DNA from: a virus
DNA: 29,441 nucleotides
Strand: one strand, 5' to 3'
IMG/VR virus record: IMGVR_UViG_3300009481_000064
Location: 1-29,441 of that record
Shown here: one piece after another, positions 1 through 8,950 of the stretch
How positions within the stretch are numbered: position 1 is the stretch's first letter
How the letters are laid out: each line of letters begins with the position of its first letter
Notes under the pieces: generated by a model
The model's input: only the letters and a program-made list of their open reading frames with translations
Database searches by the model: none
What the model was told of the DNA's origin: nothing
Translations under genes and position numbers: made by a program

Positions 1-2
1 CA

Positions 3-938
3 GAGAAGAAAGGTTTGTTTGATTTTGAAGTTCCTGATTTTGTATCGGAGATGCAAAAAGGAAGCGTAACTTCAATTGCTAAAGACATCTATAACAGCCC
101 TAACTTTACGGACCTAGAAAAACTGGGAGCAGCGATAGCATCAGCGTTTTCTTTTGCAACTCCCGGTCTTATGTCTCTTGGCGGAATGGCAATGAACGCT
201 TATGGTGGTCCCAGTTTAGACCTTGAACCGGGAAACCAGACTATATCCTACGATCCCATATCAGGAGTTGTGGCTTATGGTCCTAATGTTGCAAGAGAAA
301 GAGACGCTGATCCAGAAGTAGGTAGTGTCGAAACAGGAGGTTTTGGTAGAGCAGAACCAAATCAAATTTCTTCTGTGTTAGATGCTCTAGCAGACTTACA
401 AACTGCTGATCTTCAAACAGCTTTTGATGTTAGAGGTGCAACTGCTTATGACCTTGGCTTAGACCCTGCAAGTTATAGTACCCTTGGAGATATAGCTTTT
501 GCTGACTTTGGTGTAAACCCTGCCGCTTTTGGTGCAACTAACGCAGTGTCTCCTGCCTTTGGTACTTTAAGTCTTAATCCCGCAAGAGGTACTCTTGGCA
601 GAGTAGGCGCTTTAGGACAGGGAGCGTTTGGTCAGGGAGCCTATAGCGCACGGGCTGACTTCACAAGTCCTTATGGTCTTATGTCTGATTATCACAGTCC
701 TTCGTTTGATCCCGGCGGTCGTTCACCTAGCATCAGCAGTCCTTCGTTTAATCCTGATACGGGAGAAATAGATATGGGATTTGAGACATCTAATGTTGGA
801 CCGGGCCGTAGTGCTGGTATAGGTGGTCCTTCTCTTAGCATTGACTATGGTGTTGATATAAGTTCCTTATCAGATTCCGCTGGTGAAGGTATGGACGATT
901 CATCAGGTACTGAAGGATTTGGTGAGGGGATGTACTAA
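3..938 (+). CDS. Structural protein, 5'-truncated by window edge (unknown function)
   Basis: The reading frame is open to the left edge (Glu-Lys-Lys-Gly-Leu-Phe precede the first possible TTG start at 15), so the true start lies outside the window. About 311 residues are seen. The protein is rich in Gly, Ser, Pro and Ala, with a hydrophobic Ala/Gly stretch near residues 40-65 and a low-complexity C-terminal half with repeated Ser-Pro-Ser-Phe-(Asp/Asn)-Pro words and a Gly-rich tail. No catalytic motif is recognised. It is followed at 34 nt by another structural-type gene and lies upstream of large ejection-type proteins, so a tail or internal virion role is inferred from context only. Confidence 0.7.
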   Translation, partial: EKKGLFDFEVPDFVSEMQKGSVTSIAKDIYNSPNFTDLEKLGAAIASAFSFATPGLMSLGGMAMNAYGGPSLDLEPGNQTISYDPISGVVAYGPNVARERDADPEVGSVETGGFGRAEPNQISSVLDALADLQTADLQTAFDVRGATAYDLGLDPASYSTLGDIAFADFGVNPAAFGATNAVSPAFGTLSLNPARGTLGRVGALGQGAFGQGAYSARADFTSPYGLMSDYHSPSFDPGGRSPSISSPSFNPDTGEIDMGFETSNVGPGRSAGIGGPSLSIDYGVDISSLSDSAGEGMDDSSGTEGFGEGMY

Positions 939-972
939 GGTTATTAACTAATATTTAATTGAGGAAAAAGAA

Positions 973-1917
973 ATGGCAAATGGTTTGTTTAGTAGCAGGA
1001 ACAATGCTGCACAAGTGATGATGCTTATGGAGGCTGAAAAAGCCAAACGTATCAGGGACGCTGGTGCTGGCATGGACCCCATTGTTGCTTCTATGGCACG
1101 AGCGCAGCAAGGTATGCGTGAGAGCATAAGCGGATTAACAAGGAGTCTAGGGTCGGGGATGTTTGGTGTAAACTTTGCTCCAGACCCTAGGTTAGCTCAA
1201 GCCCAGAAGCGAGATAAAGATCGTAACGAGATGATGCAAATGCTTCAGGGGTTTGCTGCTCCAAATCCAAAAACAGGGGAAAAGCAGGGCGTAATTACCG
1301 AGCAGGAAATAAGAATAGGGTATACCGAACTTATGCGCCGTGGGTATATGCAGGAAGCTAGAGAGTTTCTTCAGCAAGCAGCATCTATGGGAACCATGAG
1401 AAGGGCTGAAGCAAGAGAAGCTAGAGAAGTTTCTGAGGAAGAACGAAAAAAACAAAAGGCTCCTTTAGATATCAAAACTAAGGAGCTTAACATTCAAAAA
1501 TTAAAAAAGCAGTTAAATGAAGTTCCTCTACCCAAAGAAATAGCAGCGGCTACTGCTTCTGAAGTAGCCAGAGTAAGAGCTAGTCTTTCTACAAATTCTG
1601 CTTTGAAAAGTGCTGCGGAAAAGTTTTATGGTAAGGGTTGGTTAAGCAAGCTTAAAAAAGATGAATATACAAACTTAGCTAACAAGGTAAAACAAGTTTA
1701 TAGTAGCGATAAGTTTAGAAGAGGGGGTGGAACTTTTGAGGATGCTCTCTTTGCTGCTTTAAATATGAGACCACAGGCATCTTCTAAAGGAAAGGGGAGA
1801 GTTTTTAAACAGCCACCTACTATTGGAGCGCCTCAACCAGCAGCAATGCCTCAAGGTTCCTTTAGAACTTCTACGGGTGGGATAAACATGCCACTAACAA
1901 AACCACCATCAAGGTAA
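973..1917 (+). CDS. Putative internal virion protein (coiled coil, unknown family)
   Basis: A 314-residue protein with a good ribosome binding site (GAGGAAAAAGAA before ATG). The N-terminal third has Met/Ala-rich helical sequence; residues of about 120-185 are highly charged and probably form a long helix or coiled coil (runs of Glu, Arg, Lys). The C-terminus is Pro-rich and basic. It sits between two other structural genes, 7 nt before the 951-residue protein, in the order expected for the internal core/ejection proteins of podoviruses. No enzymatic motif is seen. The role as a core or tail-associated protein is inference from position and composition. Confidence 0.75.
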   Translation: MANGLFSSRNNAAQVMMLMEAEKAKRIRDAGAGMDPIVASMARAQQGMRESISGLTRSLGSGMFGVNFAPDPRLAQAQKRDKDRNEMMQMLQGFAAPNPKTGEKQGVITEQEIRIGYTELMRRGYMQEAREFLQQAASMGTMRRAEAREAREVSEEERKKQKAPLDIKTKELNIQKLKKQLNEVPLPKEIAAATASEVARVRASLSTNSALKSAAEKFYGKGWLSKLKKDEYTNLANKVKQVYSSDKFRRGGGTFEDALFAALNMRPQASSKGKGRVFKQPPTIGAPQPAAMPQGSFRTSTGGINMPLTKPPSR

Positions 1918-1923
1918 GCAAGA

Positions 1924-4779
1924 ATGGCTAATTATGTAATTACCTTAGAAGACATAAGAAACACTACTCAGTATCAAGAGTATCGTGTTCAGCCGGGAGA
2001 TGAGATAGACGAAGAAGGAAATCTTATCCGAAAGTTTTCTGAAGATCAGGAGCCTTCTCCAGTAGGCTTGTCCCTGACTGCTGAGGATATCGCTGTAAAC
2101 CCTTGGATGCAAGAGGAGGGCGTTGAGCCGGGAGATAGGTACACTGAAGACAAGGGAATTATCAAGGACAGGTCCGGCTCTACATGGGAGCAGTTCAAAT
2201 ATCATTATGATAAAAGTGATGGTCTGATGGGCTATGCTTTGGACGCAGCTACTATAGCAACTGGCTATGATTTCTGGTTGGATGGAGATGTCAATGAAAA
2301 CTATGGCGAAGGTTTTGATAAAGCTACTCCTGCCGAAAGACGGGAGATGCTGTACAGGGCAAAGGAACGTCTTCTCTTAGAAGAATATGGATATGACTTT
2401 ACTCCAGATAAAAGCAGCGTTGGCGGTACACTAGGTAGCATAGCGGGAGATATTACTGATCCCTCTCTTCTAATACCTTTTACCAAGGGAATTAAAGGTG
2501 CTGTTGTAGGAGGTGCTGGCTTAGGAGCGGCATACAGTGGTCTGGAGGACTACTCTAAGACAGGTGAGGTAGACCCCGGTAAGATGGCGGTGATGACCGT
2601 TGCTGGCGGCGCGTTGGCTGGTGGAGCTAGTCTTGCTGGAAAGAAGTTGGCTGACAGGGCTGCTAGAAAAACAATAGCTAAGGTTCAAAGCACTGTTAAT
2701 AAAGAGTTAGCATCTCCTTTTGGAAGTGTCTCTGCTGCATCAATACCTCGCTTGGCTGCTGAAGCAGGAGTATCCGAAAGGAAACTTTTGAACTCCCTAG
2801 ATAGAAACAAGATGAAGCCTGAAGACTTGATAGAGGCTGCTGTTCCTGAGTTCTCTAGGTCCAAAGCAATTACACAAGATAGTGCAGCGTCTAGGTTCTA
2901 CAGTCCCGGTGTAGATAAATTTCTTGGCGTTCTTTCTACACAGTTAAGCAACATTTCGGAACCCATAGCTGCCAGACTTCGCAGGTTTGAATACGAAACA
3001 ATTAACAGAACAAAAGACTATATGGCACGAATTCGTCCTTTCCAAGCTGAACTGAAGGCTCTCGGTGATAGTCCTTTGAAAAAAGAAATTTCAAGAGAGC
3101 TTGCTAATGCAGAAACTAACGGCTTTGCTAGGGCAGAAGAGTTGATGTCGCGAGTAAGCGATACAATGTTTGAAAACTTTAAAGAAGTTAGAAAAGTTCT
3201 TGATGAGTTAAAACCCGTTGTTGGTTTAAAAGAAGAAGGAGGACTTGCTAACTACTTTCCCCGCGTTGTTAGAGACAAAGAGGGGCTTTTCAGAGCGTTG
3301 GATACTGGAAATCCTAAACACGCTGGACCCTTCAAGGCTGCTCAAGCTGCCTATGCAGCGAAAAACAAAATTAAAGTATCGGACATTCCACTTCCTGTAA
3401 GAGAGTCTATCAACAATAACGTAGTTAGAGGACGCGCCGCACGAATCGAAACTCCCGGACCTCGCTTTCTCAAGACTCGTAGTGTTGATGTCGATAACTC
3501 TTTGCTTCCTTTCTACGCAGAACCAGAAGCAGCTTTGGAAAACTACATACGTGGTGCTGTTAATTACAGTGAACGTAATGCATTTCTAGGCGCTGGAAAG
3601 AAGGGGAAAGATTTTCAACTTACTTTTAAAGAAGATGGAACTGTTGATCTTAACAGTTCAATAGGTTCTTTTGTTGAAAAAGAGTTGGCATCCATGTCTT
3701 CTCAAAATCAACAAAAAGCTATTGATCTTCTAAATGCTCGTTTTGTTGCTGGTGAAACTCCTCTGGGTAAGGTTGCTGCTACTGTCAAAGAAGCTGGTTA
3801 TCTATATACAATAGCAAAACCTCTTTCTGCTTTGGTTCAGCTAGGCGACCTTGCGGTAACAGCAGCAATAAAGGGTGCGGCAAACACGTTCATGTCTCTC
3901 ATGCTTCCTAAGAAAGTAAAACTTTCACAGGTCATGGACGATACTATATCCAGAGAGTTTAACGATCCTAGCTTGCTTGCGAAATCTTTGGAAGCTACGT
4001 TCAAGGCCAGTGGTTTTAAATTTGTTGATCGTCTTGCTAAAGAAACTTCGATAAACGCTGCCTACCGCATTAACCGAAAAGCAGTTCGTGGTAAAGGTGA
4101 GCAAGCCTTTAGAGATAAATGGAAGAATACTTTTCCTGATAACATGGACAATGTTGTAGACGATCTTAAAAACGGAAGAGTTACTGAAGATATTAAGTTT
4201 CTTTTGTTCAATGAGCTTGCTGATCTACAACCTATTACTCTCTCTGAGCTTCCTCCCGGCTATCTCACGGCTGGAAACTATAAACTTGTGTATATGTTAA
4301 AATCTTTTATGCTTAAACAGATTGATATTGTACGGCGTAATGTTGTTCAGCAATACAAAAAAGGTAACAAGGCTAAAGCTGCTATGACCGCTATTAGGCT
4401 TGGTGCATACCTCGGTGCTTCTGGTGTTGGCATTGACCAGTTAAAGAAAATCATGTCAGGGCAAGAGTTGTCCCGTGTAGAAGACTTACCGGATGAAGCG
4501 TTGTGGTCTGTTCTAAGTATCTACGGTCTGAGTAAATACACTACAGAAAGATATCTACAAAGGGGCGAGGTAACACAGGCTGCTGCTAATACCTTATCGC
4601 CGCCTCTTACTCTTCTGGACAACATTGTTAAAGGCGTAATTGACTTAAATTCAGAAGATACGGAAACAACTAAGATTCTAAAAACTATACCCGGCTTCGG
4701 TAACCTTGCATATATGTGGTTTGGTGGTGGCGCTGAGAAAGCTATGGAGCAACGGGAAAGAGATAGGGCATCTGAATAA
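1924..4779 (+). CDS. Large internal virion / DNA-ejection-type protein
   Basis: At 951 residues this is the largest gene in the window. The N-terminus has two copies of a roughly 32-residue unit (about residues 7-38 and 51-82) sharing the pattern L-(E/A)-D-I ... Q-E ... V-x-P-G-D ... I-x-(K/D). Residues of about 165-240 are Gly/Ala-rich and hydrophobic, as in proteins that enter membranes during DNA ejection. The rest is mainly charged and helical, with another hydrophobic stretch near 815-850. No lytic transglycosylase motif was recognised, unlike T7 gp16. Its stop overlaps the next start (TAATG). An ejection/internal core role is inferred from size, composition and the position late in the structural operon. 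Confidence 0.75.
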   Translation: MANYVITLEDIRNTTQYQEYRVQPGDEIDEEGNLIRKFSEDQEPSPVGLSLTAEDIAVNPWMQEEGVEPGDRYTEDKGIIKDRSGSTWEQFKYHYDKSDGLMGYALDAATIATGYDFWLDGDVNENYGEGFDKATPAERREMLYRAKERLLLEEYGYDFTPDKSSVGGTLGSIAGDITDPSLLIPFTKGIKGAVVGGAGLGAAYSGLEDYSKTGEVDPGKMAVMTVAGGALAGGASLAGKKLADRAARKTIAKVQSTVNKELASPFGSVSAASIPRLAAEAGVSERKLLNSLDRNKMKPEDLIEAAVPEFSRSKAITQDSAASRFYSPGVDKFLGVLSTQLSNISEPIAARLRRFEYETINRTKDYMARIRPFQAELKALGDSPLKKEISRELANAETNGFARAEELMSRVSDTMFENFKEVRKVLDELKPVVGLKEEGGLANYFPRVVRDKEGLFRALDTGNPKHAGPFKAAQAAYAAKNKIKVSDIPLPVRESINNNVVRGRAARIETPGPRFLKTRSVDVDNSLLPFYAEPEAALENYIRGAVNYSERNAFLGAGKKGKDFQLTFKEDGTVDLNSSIGSFVEKELASMSSQNQQKAIDLLNARFVAGETPLGKVAATVKEAGYLYTIAKPLSALVQLGDLAVTAAIKGAANTFMSLMLPKKVKLSQVMDDTISREFNDPSLLAKSLEATFKASGFKFVDRLAKETSINAAYRINRKAVRGKGEQAFRDKWKNTFPDNMDNVVDDLKNGRVTEDIKFLLFNELADLQPITLSELPPGYLTAGNYKLVYMLKSFMLKQIDIVRRNVVQQYKKGNKAKAAMTAIRLGAYLGASGVGIDQLKKIMSGQELSRVEDLPDEALWSVLSIYGLSKYTTERYLQRGEVTQAAANTLSPPLTLLDNIVKGVIDLNSEDTETTKILKTIPGFGNLAYMWFGGGAEKAMEQRERDRASE

Positions 4780-6533
4780 TGGGAATGTTTGATAGAATTG
4801 CTGAGTCTATCAGGAATGAGCTACTTCAAACCAGCTCTCCTCCTGCTGTAGATGTGCTGATAGGAGGCCTACTTACTAGACAGGCTGCAAAGGGAATGTT
4901 CAACGAGATGTCTACTTTGGACAAGGCTGCTCTTGTAACGTCTCCAGTACCTTATGTTGGTACTGCTACAGGCGTAACTGCAGATTCAGTAGCAATGGCT
5001 AAAGACCCTTCTGTTCTCAACGCGGCTGCAATAGGTACTAACTTTGTTCCGTTTGCTAGAGCCTTAAGATTTCTTGGGGATGCCTCTAGACCTGCCCGTG
5101 AGTATTTTGAAGACAAAGCTCTTGAGGGCTTAGAAAATGTTCCTAATTATGTAAGGGGTTTCTATGGAAGTCCTCTTGCTGGGCTGTTTGGTTTGTCCGA
5201 ATCTGCTGTTAAGGGAATTGCTAATGTAGCAGAACAACGGTTAAGTCCCCAAGCAATAGCAAACCAGAGAGAAGGGGTTCCTGTTAATCTTAAACGAGTG
5301 GCTCAACAAGAGCTTAAGAAGTCTGACAAAATTCCAGAAAAAGTTGAAAAGCTAGAAGACAAACTTTTACAGCCGGGTCTTACAGGAAAGCAACAAAATA
5401 AAATTACTGAGGAAATTAGAAAACTTAAGACTGAAAGATCAACAGCCCTTAAAAAAGTAATGGGTCAGGCAAACGCTAACAAGTTGTATTACGAACAGTA
5501 CGACAGACAGCAGCCTAAATTCTTAGCTGCTCTTGATGGGCTAGACTTTAGAGGTTTTTCTGATCTAAGTTCTAAATCATATTATGATCTTGTAAAAGGG
5601 TCTACTGATCTTTCAAAAGGAGAGGCCGATGCAGCTTTCAGGGAAATAAAGAAGGCGTGGAATGTAAACCCTGAAAAAAACTACCGCATGGCTCTTAGAA
5701 ATCCAACTACAGGAGCATCTGGAAAACTCATAGACCCTATAAGGGCGGGAAGAAAAGACCCGTTTGGTGGTGTAAACAGAGAGCAGCTTGCTTCTGTCTT
5801 TCAAGGAGGTACTTTCACAAGCAATAGGAATCTTCTCAAGGCACTTGAGAACGCACCTGATCTGAAGAAGCCTGTGAAAAGCAAATCAAAAATAGCAGAG
5901 CTTAGAAAGAAAAATAAAATTGTAATAAGAGACGGTGTTGCTTACGAAAAGCTTCCTATTAAGATAAGAAACAAAGCTGGTGTGTTGAAAGACAACGAAG
6001 CTCCCATAATCATGGGCAGTATGAGAAGTGATGCCGTTGAGTTAGGAGGGGTAAACCACGCTACTACTATTAAACCCAATGGTAGAATGATTGTAATGGT
6101 TTCGGATGAAAACGATCTGCTGAACATACCTCTTTCTAAACTTAATAAAATTACAGGTGGTAAAACAAACATCAAAGACACTGCTATTAAAGCTCCTTTT
6201 GCTAAGAGCCGTATGATAACTACTGTAACTCCTTTTGAGTTTGACCTTGCAAAGATTGCTAAGGGCGAACAAGGTGTGGTTGAGAGAAGTATGCCAAGGG
6301 CAGAAGGTGTCGGGCAGAAAGTGGAAGAAGCCATGTCTGAGGGACTTCCAGATTTTGGTAGGAAAGTAGGGGCTGGCTCTGGTAGTGCTAGTAGAGCAAA
6401 CCTCAGAACAGCAGAAGCTCTTGCTAATTACAAAGCTGGTATTACAAATGCAGATAGAATAGCTGCAGCGGTAAATCAAGCTAAGGTTGCCACGTTGGCT
6501 GGTAAACCCTTAGTCAGACAAGAGGAAGAATAA
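4779..6533 (+). CDS. Putative internal virion protein (584 aa)
   Basis: The ATG overlaps the stop of the 951-residue gene (TAATG), so the two are translationally coupled. The N-terminal 110 residues are Ala/Val/Gly-rich with a hydrophobic stretch around residues 24-100. Residues of about 185-230 are Lys/Glu-rich and probably coiled coil. The C-terminal 200 residues look globular with alternating beta-type segments. No known enzyme motif is visible. With the previous gene it probably forms the ejection-protein set that precedes the end of the late operon; this is inferred from order and size. It is not clearly homologous to any T7 core protein by eye. Confidence 0.72.
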   Translation: MGMFDRIAESIRNELLQTSSPPAVDVLIGGLLTRQAAKGMFNEMSTLDKAALVTSPVPYVGTATGVTADSVAMAKDPSVLNAAAIGTNFVPFARALRFLGDASRPAREYFEDKALEGLENVPNYVRGFYGSPLAGLFGLSESAVKGIANVAEQRLSPQAIANQREGVPVNLKRVAQQELKKSDKIPEKVEKLEDKLLQPGLTGKQQNKITEEIRKLKTERSTALKKVMGQANANKLYYEQYDRQQPKFLAALDGLDFRGFSDLSSKSYYDLVKGSTDLSKGEADAAFREIKKAWNVNPEKNYRMALRNPTTGASGKLIDPIRAGRKDPFGGVNREQLASVFQGGTFTSNRNLLKALENAPDLKKPVKSKSKIAELRKKNKIVIRDGVAYEKLPIKIRNKAGVLKDNEAPIIMGSMRSDAVELGGVNHATTIKPNGRMIVMVSDENDLLNIPLSKLNKITGGKTNIKDTAIKAPFAKSRMITTVTPFEFDLAKIAKGEQGVVERSMPRAEGVGQKVEEAMSEGLPDFGRKVGAGSGSASRANLRTAEALANYKAGITNADRIAAAVNQAKVATLAGKPLVRQEEE

Positions 6534-6724
6534 TGGCACAATCTAAATCAATACCCAACGATCCATCTAAGTGGTCACAGGCAAAAGCCAAAGCTAAACG
6601 AAAGTTCAAGGTATATCCATCTGCCTATGCAAACGCTTGGGCTGCTAAAGAATACAAAAGAATGGGTGGAACTTGGAGAGGTGCCGATAACCGTGTAAAG
6701 AAACGGAGTACGAAACGTGGCTAA
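6533..6724 (+). CDS. Small basic phage protein with YPSAYANAWAAK motif
   Basis: A 63-residue basic protein, ATG overlapping the upstream stop (TAATG). It carries the segment Y-P-S-A-Y-A-N-A-W-A-A-K followed by Y-K-x-x-G-G-T-W. This pattern recurs, in my recollection, in small proteins of many marine phages and is related to DUF5872-type sequences. The function is unknown. The high Lys/Arg content suggests nucleic-acid or virion association. It overlaps the next gene by 8 nt, so both are probably translated together at the end of the late operon. Confidence 0.75.
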   Translation: MAQSKSIPNDPSKWSQAKAKAKRKFKVYPSAYANAWAAKEYKRMGGTWRGADNRVKKRSTKRG

Positions 6725-6950
6725 ATCTGGTCTAGGTAAATGGTTTGGTGAAGAGTGGGTTGATGTTAAGACAGGTAAGCCTTGTGGTCGTAGTGGTAAG
6801 AACGACAAACGAGCTTACCCCGCCTGTAGACCCAAGTCTGTAGCTTCCCGTATATCTAAGATGGAAGCTAAGAAGAAAACTGGCCCCAGCAGGGTAAACT
6901 GGTCTGTCACTGCGTCAGGTAAAAAACGTGGGATGTCCCAGAAAAGTTAA
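6717..6950 (+). CDS. Small basic protein, DUF5872-like (last gene of the rightward operon)
   Basis: A 77-residue protein starting with GTG inside the end of the previous gene. The N-terminus reads G-L-G-K-W-F-G-E-E-W-V-D and is followed by C-G-R-S-G-K and Y-P-A-C-R-P; I associate this pattern with DUF5872. Two cysteines lie in basic context, and the remainder is rich in Lys and Ser. Function unknown. The last codons (Gly-Met-Ser-Gln-Lys-Ser-stop) contain a full copy of the TGGGATGTCCCA palindrome, and the stop shares TTAA with the stop of the convergent nrdJ gene. No terminator lies between the two operons. Confidence 0.75.
   Translation: MAKSGLGKWFGEEWVDVKTGKPCGRSGKNDKRAYPACRPKSVASRISKMEAKKKTGPSRVNWSVTASGKKRGMSQKS
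6929..6940 (+). repeat. TGGGATGTCCCA palindrome at the convergent operon junction
   Basis: Exact 12-bp core, and with the following GAAAA a 17-nt match to the reverse-strand copy near 18328. It lies in the last codons of the final rightward gene, 10 bp before its stop. Its asymmetric flank points rightward, opposite to the copies in the leftward operon. Confidence 0.8.
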
Positions 6951-8647
6951 CCGCACTCCTTCTGTCCCGTCTCTGGATCAATAAAGCAAGCAGCACCCTC
7001 GTCAGTGTCCTTCTCCTCGCTGACGTTTAGGATACCATAGCGTTTACCGGCTAGTCGGAAGGTTGTAACACCCTTGAGTTTACCCTTCCACCCCTTCAGG
7101 TACACTTCCTTAAACTCAGCAAACGTAACTGCGTCACCGACATTGATGGTCTTTGAACAAGCACTGTCAATGAACGGTTGAACTGCAATCTGAATATTAA
7201 GGTGATCGTCAGTCGTCAAGTCGCTGGTCTGTTCTCCTTTCTTCTCAAACATATTCCACACATAGTCCTTCATCTTCATTACAATCGGACCTTCGGGTAG
7301 CTGAACTGTGCGATCATACTCATGGGCAAACACAGGTTCAATACCACTGGACACGTTATCAGCACAGAAGCTGATGGTTCCTGTGGGTGCTATGGAAGTC
7401 AGATGGCTGTTTCGTATACCCTGCTTTCGTATCTTATCCTGCAAGTCTTTAGGCAAACGTGAGATAAAACCACTAGCCATATAACCCTCTTCCTCGTACA
7501 GAGGGAACGATCCCTTCTCTACCGCAAGATCAGAGCTTGCCTCGTATGCGCTGTGGGTCAGTGTCTGCATGATCTTCTTCGTAAGCTTAATGGACTCTGG
7601 AGAGCCGTAGGACATCCCTAGAAGCGTGAAGGTGTTTGCTAGGGCAGTGATACCCAAACCCATACGACGCTTATCCTGATGGTCCCTGTGCTGTTCCTCA
7701 AGGGGATATTTAGTACGATCAATAACATTGTCCATAGCCCGTACAATGTGAGGAATATCTTCCTTCATCTTAGCAAAGTTAAACTGATCGTCTTCTACAT
7801 ATTTAACGAGGTTGAATGACCCTAGAAGACAAGCACCAAAAGGAGGCAGAGGTTGCTCACCACATGGATTGGTTGCCGAGATAGTCTCACAGTAGTTCAG
7901 AGGATTATCCTCGTTGACACGATCAATGAAGATAACTCCCGGCTCTGCCCAATCCCAGTTGTTTCGCATAATTTCATCCCACAACATTCGAGCGTTAATA
8001 GTACGGTGCTTCTCCCCTTTGTATTGTAGATCAAAACTATCGTCCTTCTCAACAGCTTTCATAAACTCATCGGTGACTGCAACACTGACGTTGAAGTTAG
8101 TAAGGTCTTTATCGTTCTTCTTAGCACGAATAAACTCTTCGATGTCGGGATGATCGACACGAAGCATACCCATCATAGCACCACGACGATGACCGGCAGA
8201 TACTATCGTCCGACAAACCGAATCAAAGATGTGCATAAATGATACAGGACCGCTGGCAGAACTATCAAGAGATACAATGCGAGAACCACGAGGGCGAATA
8301 AGAGAGAAGTCGTAGCCAATCCCACCTCCGCGCCGCATAGTTTCAGCCGCTTCAGAAGCTCTTTGCATGATAGAGTCCATAGAGTCTTCAATTGTTCCAC
8401 TGACGAAACAGTTAAGCGCTGTAACATCCCTCGGACTTCCCATAGCAGATTGGACCCTTCCAGCAGCGAGGAACCGCATGTCCATAGTGATTTCTTTATA
8501 CGCTCTACGATGTTCTTCATCATCCGACATTACTCCTGCTTGTCTGTTAATGGCTTCTTCAAAGCTCTCATTCTGAAGACGGTACTTCATTGCATGAAGA
8601 TCGTCGCATGGTTTGACCAGTGGTCCTACTGAGTTTCTTCCGTACAT
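6947..8647 (-). CDS. nrdJ: Adenosylcobalamin-dependent ribonucleoside reductase (class II)
   Basis: This enzyme reduces ribonucleotides to deoxyribonucleotides using a B12-generated thiyl radical. The 566-residue protein shows the first redox cysteine (LNC80FV), the radical-site signature N260-P-C262-G-E264 and the following GACLLGSFNL. The Ala-Pro-Thr-Gly-Thr segment and a C-terminal cysteine pair (C554, C565) that would re-reduce the active site are also present. No R2 subunit or glycyl-radical activase is seen, consistent with class II. The start ATG has AAAGGAGA upstream, inside the preceding small gene. It is the last gene of the leftward operon and, with ThyX and dCMP deaminase, supplies dNTPs. 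It needs cobalamin from host or environment. Confidence 0.95.
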   Translation of the reverse strand: MYGRNSVGPLVKPCDDLHAMKYRLQNESFEEAINRQAGVMSDDEEHRRAYKEITMDMRFLAAGRVQSAMGSPRDVTALNCFVSGTIEDSMDSIMQRASEAAETMRRGGGIGYDFSLIRPRGSRIVSLDSSASGPVSFMHIFDSVCRTIVSAGHRRGAMMGMLRVDHPDIEEFIRAKKNDKDLTNFNVSVAVTDEFMKAVEKDDSFDLQYKGEKHRTINARMLWDEIMRNNWDWAEPGVIFIDRVNEDNPLNYCETISATNPCGEQPLPPFGACLLGSFNLVKYVEDDQFNFAKMKEDIPHIVRAMDNVIDRTKYPLEEQHRDHQDKRRMGLGITALANTFTLLGMSYGSPESIKLTKKIMQTLTHSAYEASSDLAVEKGSFPLYEEEGYMASGFISRLPKDLQDKIRKQGIRNSHLTSIAPTGTISFCADNVSSGIEPVFAHEYDRTVQLPEGPIVMKMKDYVWNMFEKKGEQTSDLTTDDHLNIQIAVQPFIDSACSKTINVGDAVTFAEFKEVYLKGWKGKLKGVTTFRLAGKRYGILNVSEEKDTDEGAACFIDPETGQKECG

Positions 8648-8787
8648 ATCTGGCTTTCTCCTTTCCGTTTGATTTCTTCTATGGTTCTGTCACAACCTAT
8701 GCAGACATCCCCTTCTAGTTTACATATGCCTAAACATATTTTAATTTCAGTGGTGTGAAGTAAAGGAGATTTCTGAAAATCCTTCAT
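8626..8787 (-). CDS. Small cysteine-rich protein, DUF1289-like
   Basis: About 53 residues from the ATG at 8787; an upstream TTG at 8817 would give 63. It has the pattern I-C-L-G-I-C-K-L-E-G-D-V-C-I-G-C followed by R-T-I-E-E-I. This matches the Cys-x3-Cys ... Cys-x2-Cys plus R-T-x-x-E-I layout of DUF1289 proteins, which are short proteins thought to bind metal or an Fe-S centre. It overlaps the gene before it by 41 nt and ends 22 nt inside nrdJ, so it is tightly coupled to the reductase. A redox or metal-supply role next to nrdJ is possible but is inference. Confidence 0.75.
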   Translation of the reverse strand: MKDFQKSPLLHTTEIKICLGICKLEGDVCIGCDRTIEEIKRKGESQICTEETQ

Positions 8788-8950
8788 CTTGATCCAAGTG
8801 TGCTTTGAAGTCTTCAAGTGCTTGCATAATAAAGTAAGTAGGAGTTCTGTAGTTTAGAGCGGCCATCTCTTCTATAAACATGAGAACATCTGGGTCTAAC
8901 CCATCGTTTACTAGAGCTTTAAAGTAGGCGTGTTCTATATACTCTTCCAT
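8747..8950 (-). CDS. Small acidic protein of unknown function (67 aa)
   Basis: A 67-residue acidic protein, probably mostly helical, ending in two histidines. No motif is recognised. The ATG overlaps the stop of the DUF6378-like gene (TAATG), so expression is coupled. It overlaps the DUF1289-like gene downstream in another frame. Its place in the nucleotide-metabolism part of the operon is the only hint to role. Confidence 0.65.
   Translation of the reverse strand: MEEYIEHAYFKALVNDGLDPDVLMFIEEMAALNYRTPTYFIMQALEDFKAHLDQDEGFSEISFTSHH

Noticed and set aside
5942-6479. Reverse-strand frames of 130 and 145 codons opposite the 584-residue gene
   Set aside because: Low-complexity, Ser/Leu/Phe-rich translations typical of antisense frames; the forward gene is coupled to its neighbours by overlaps.
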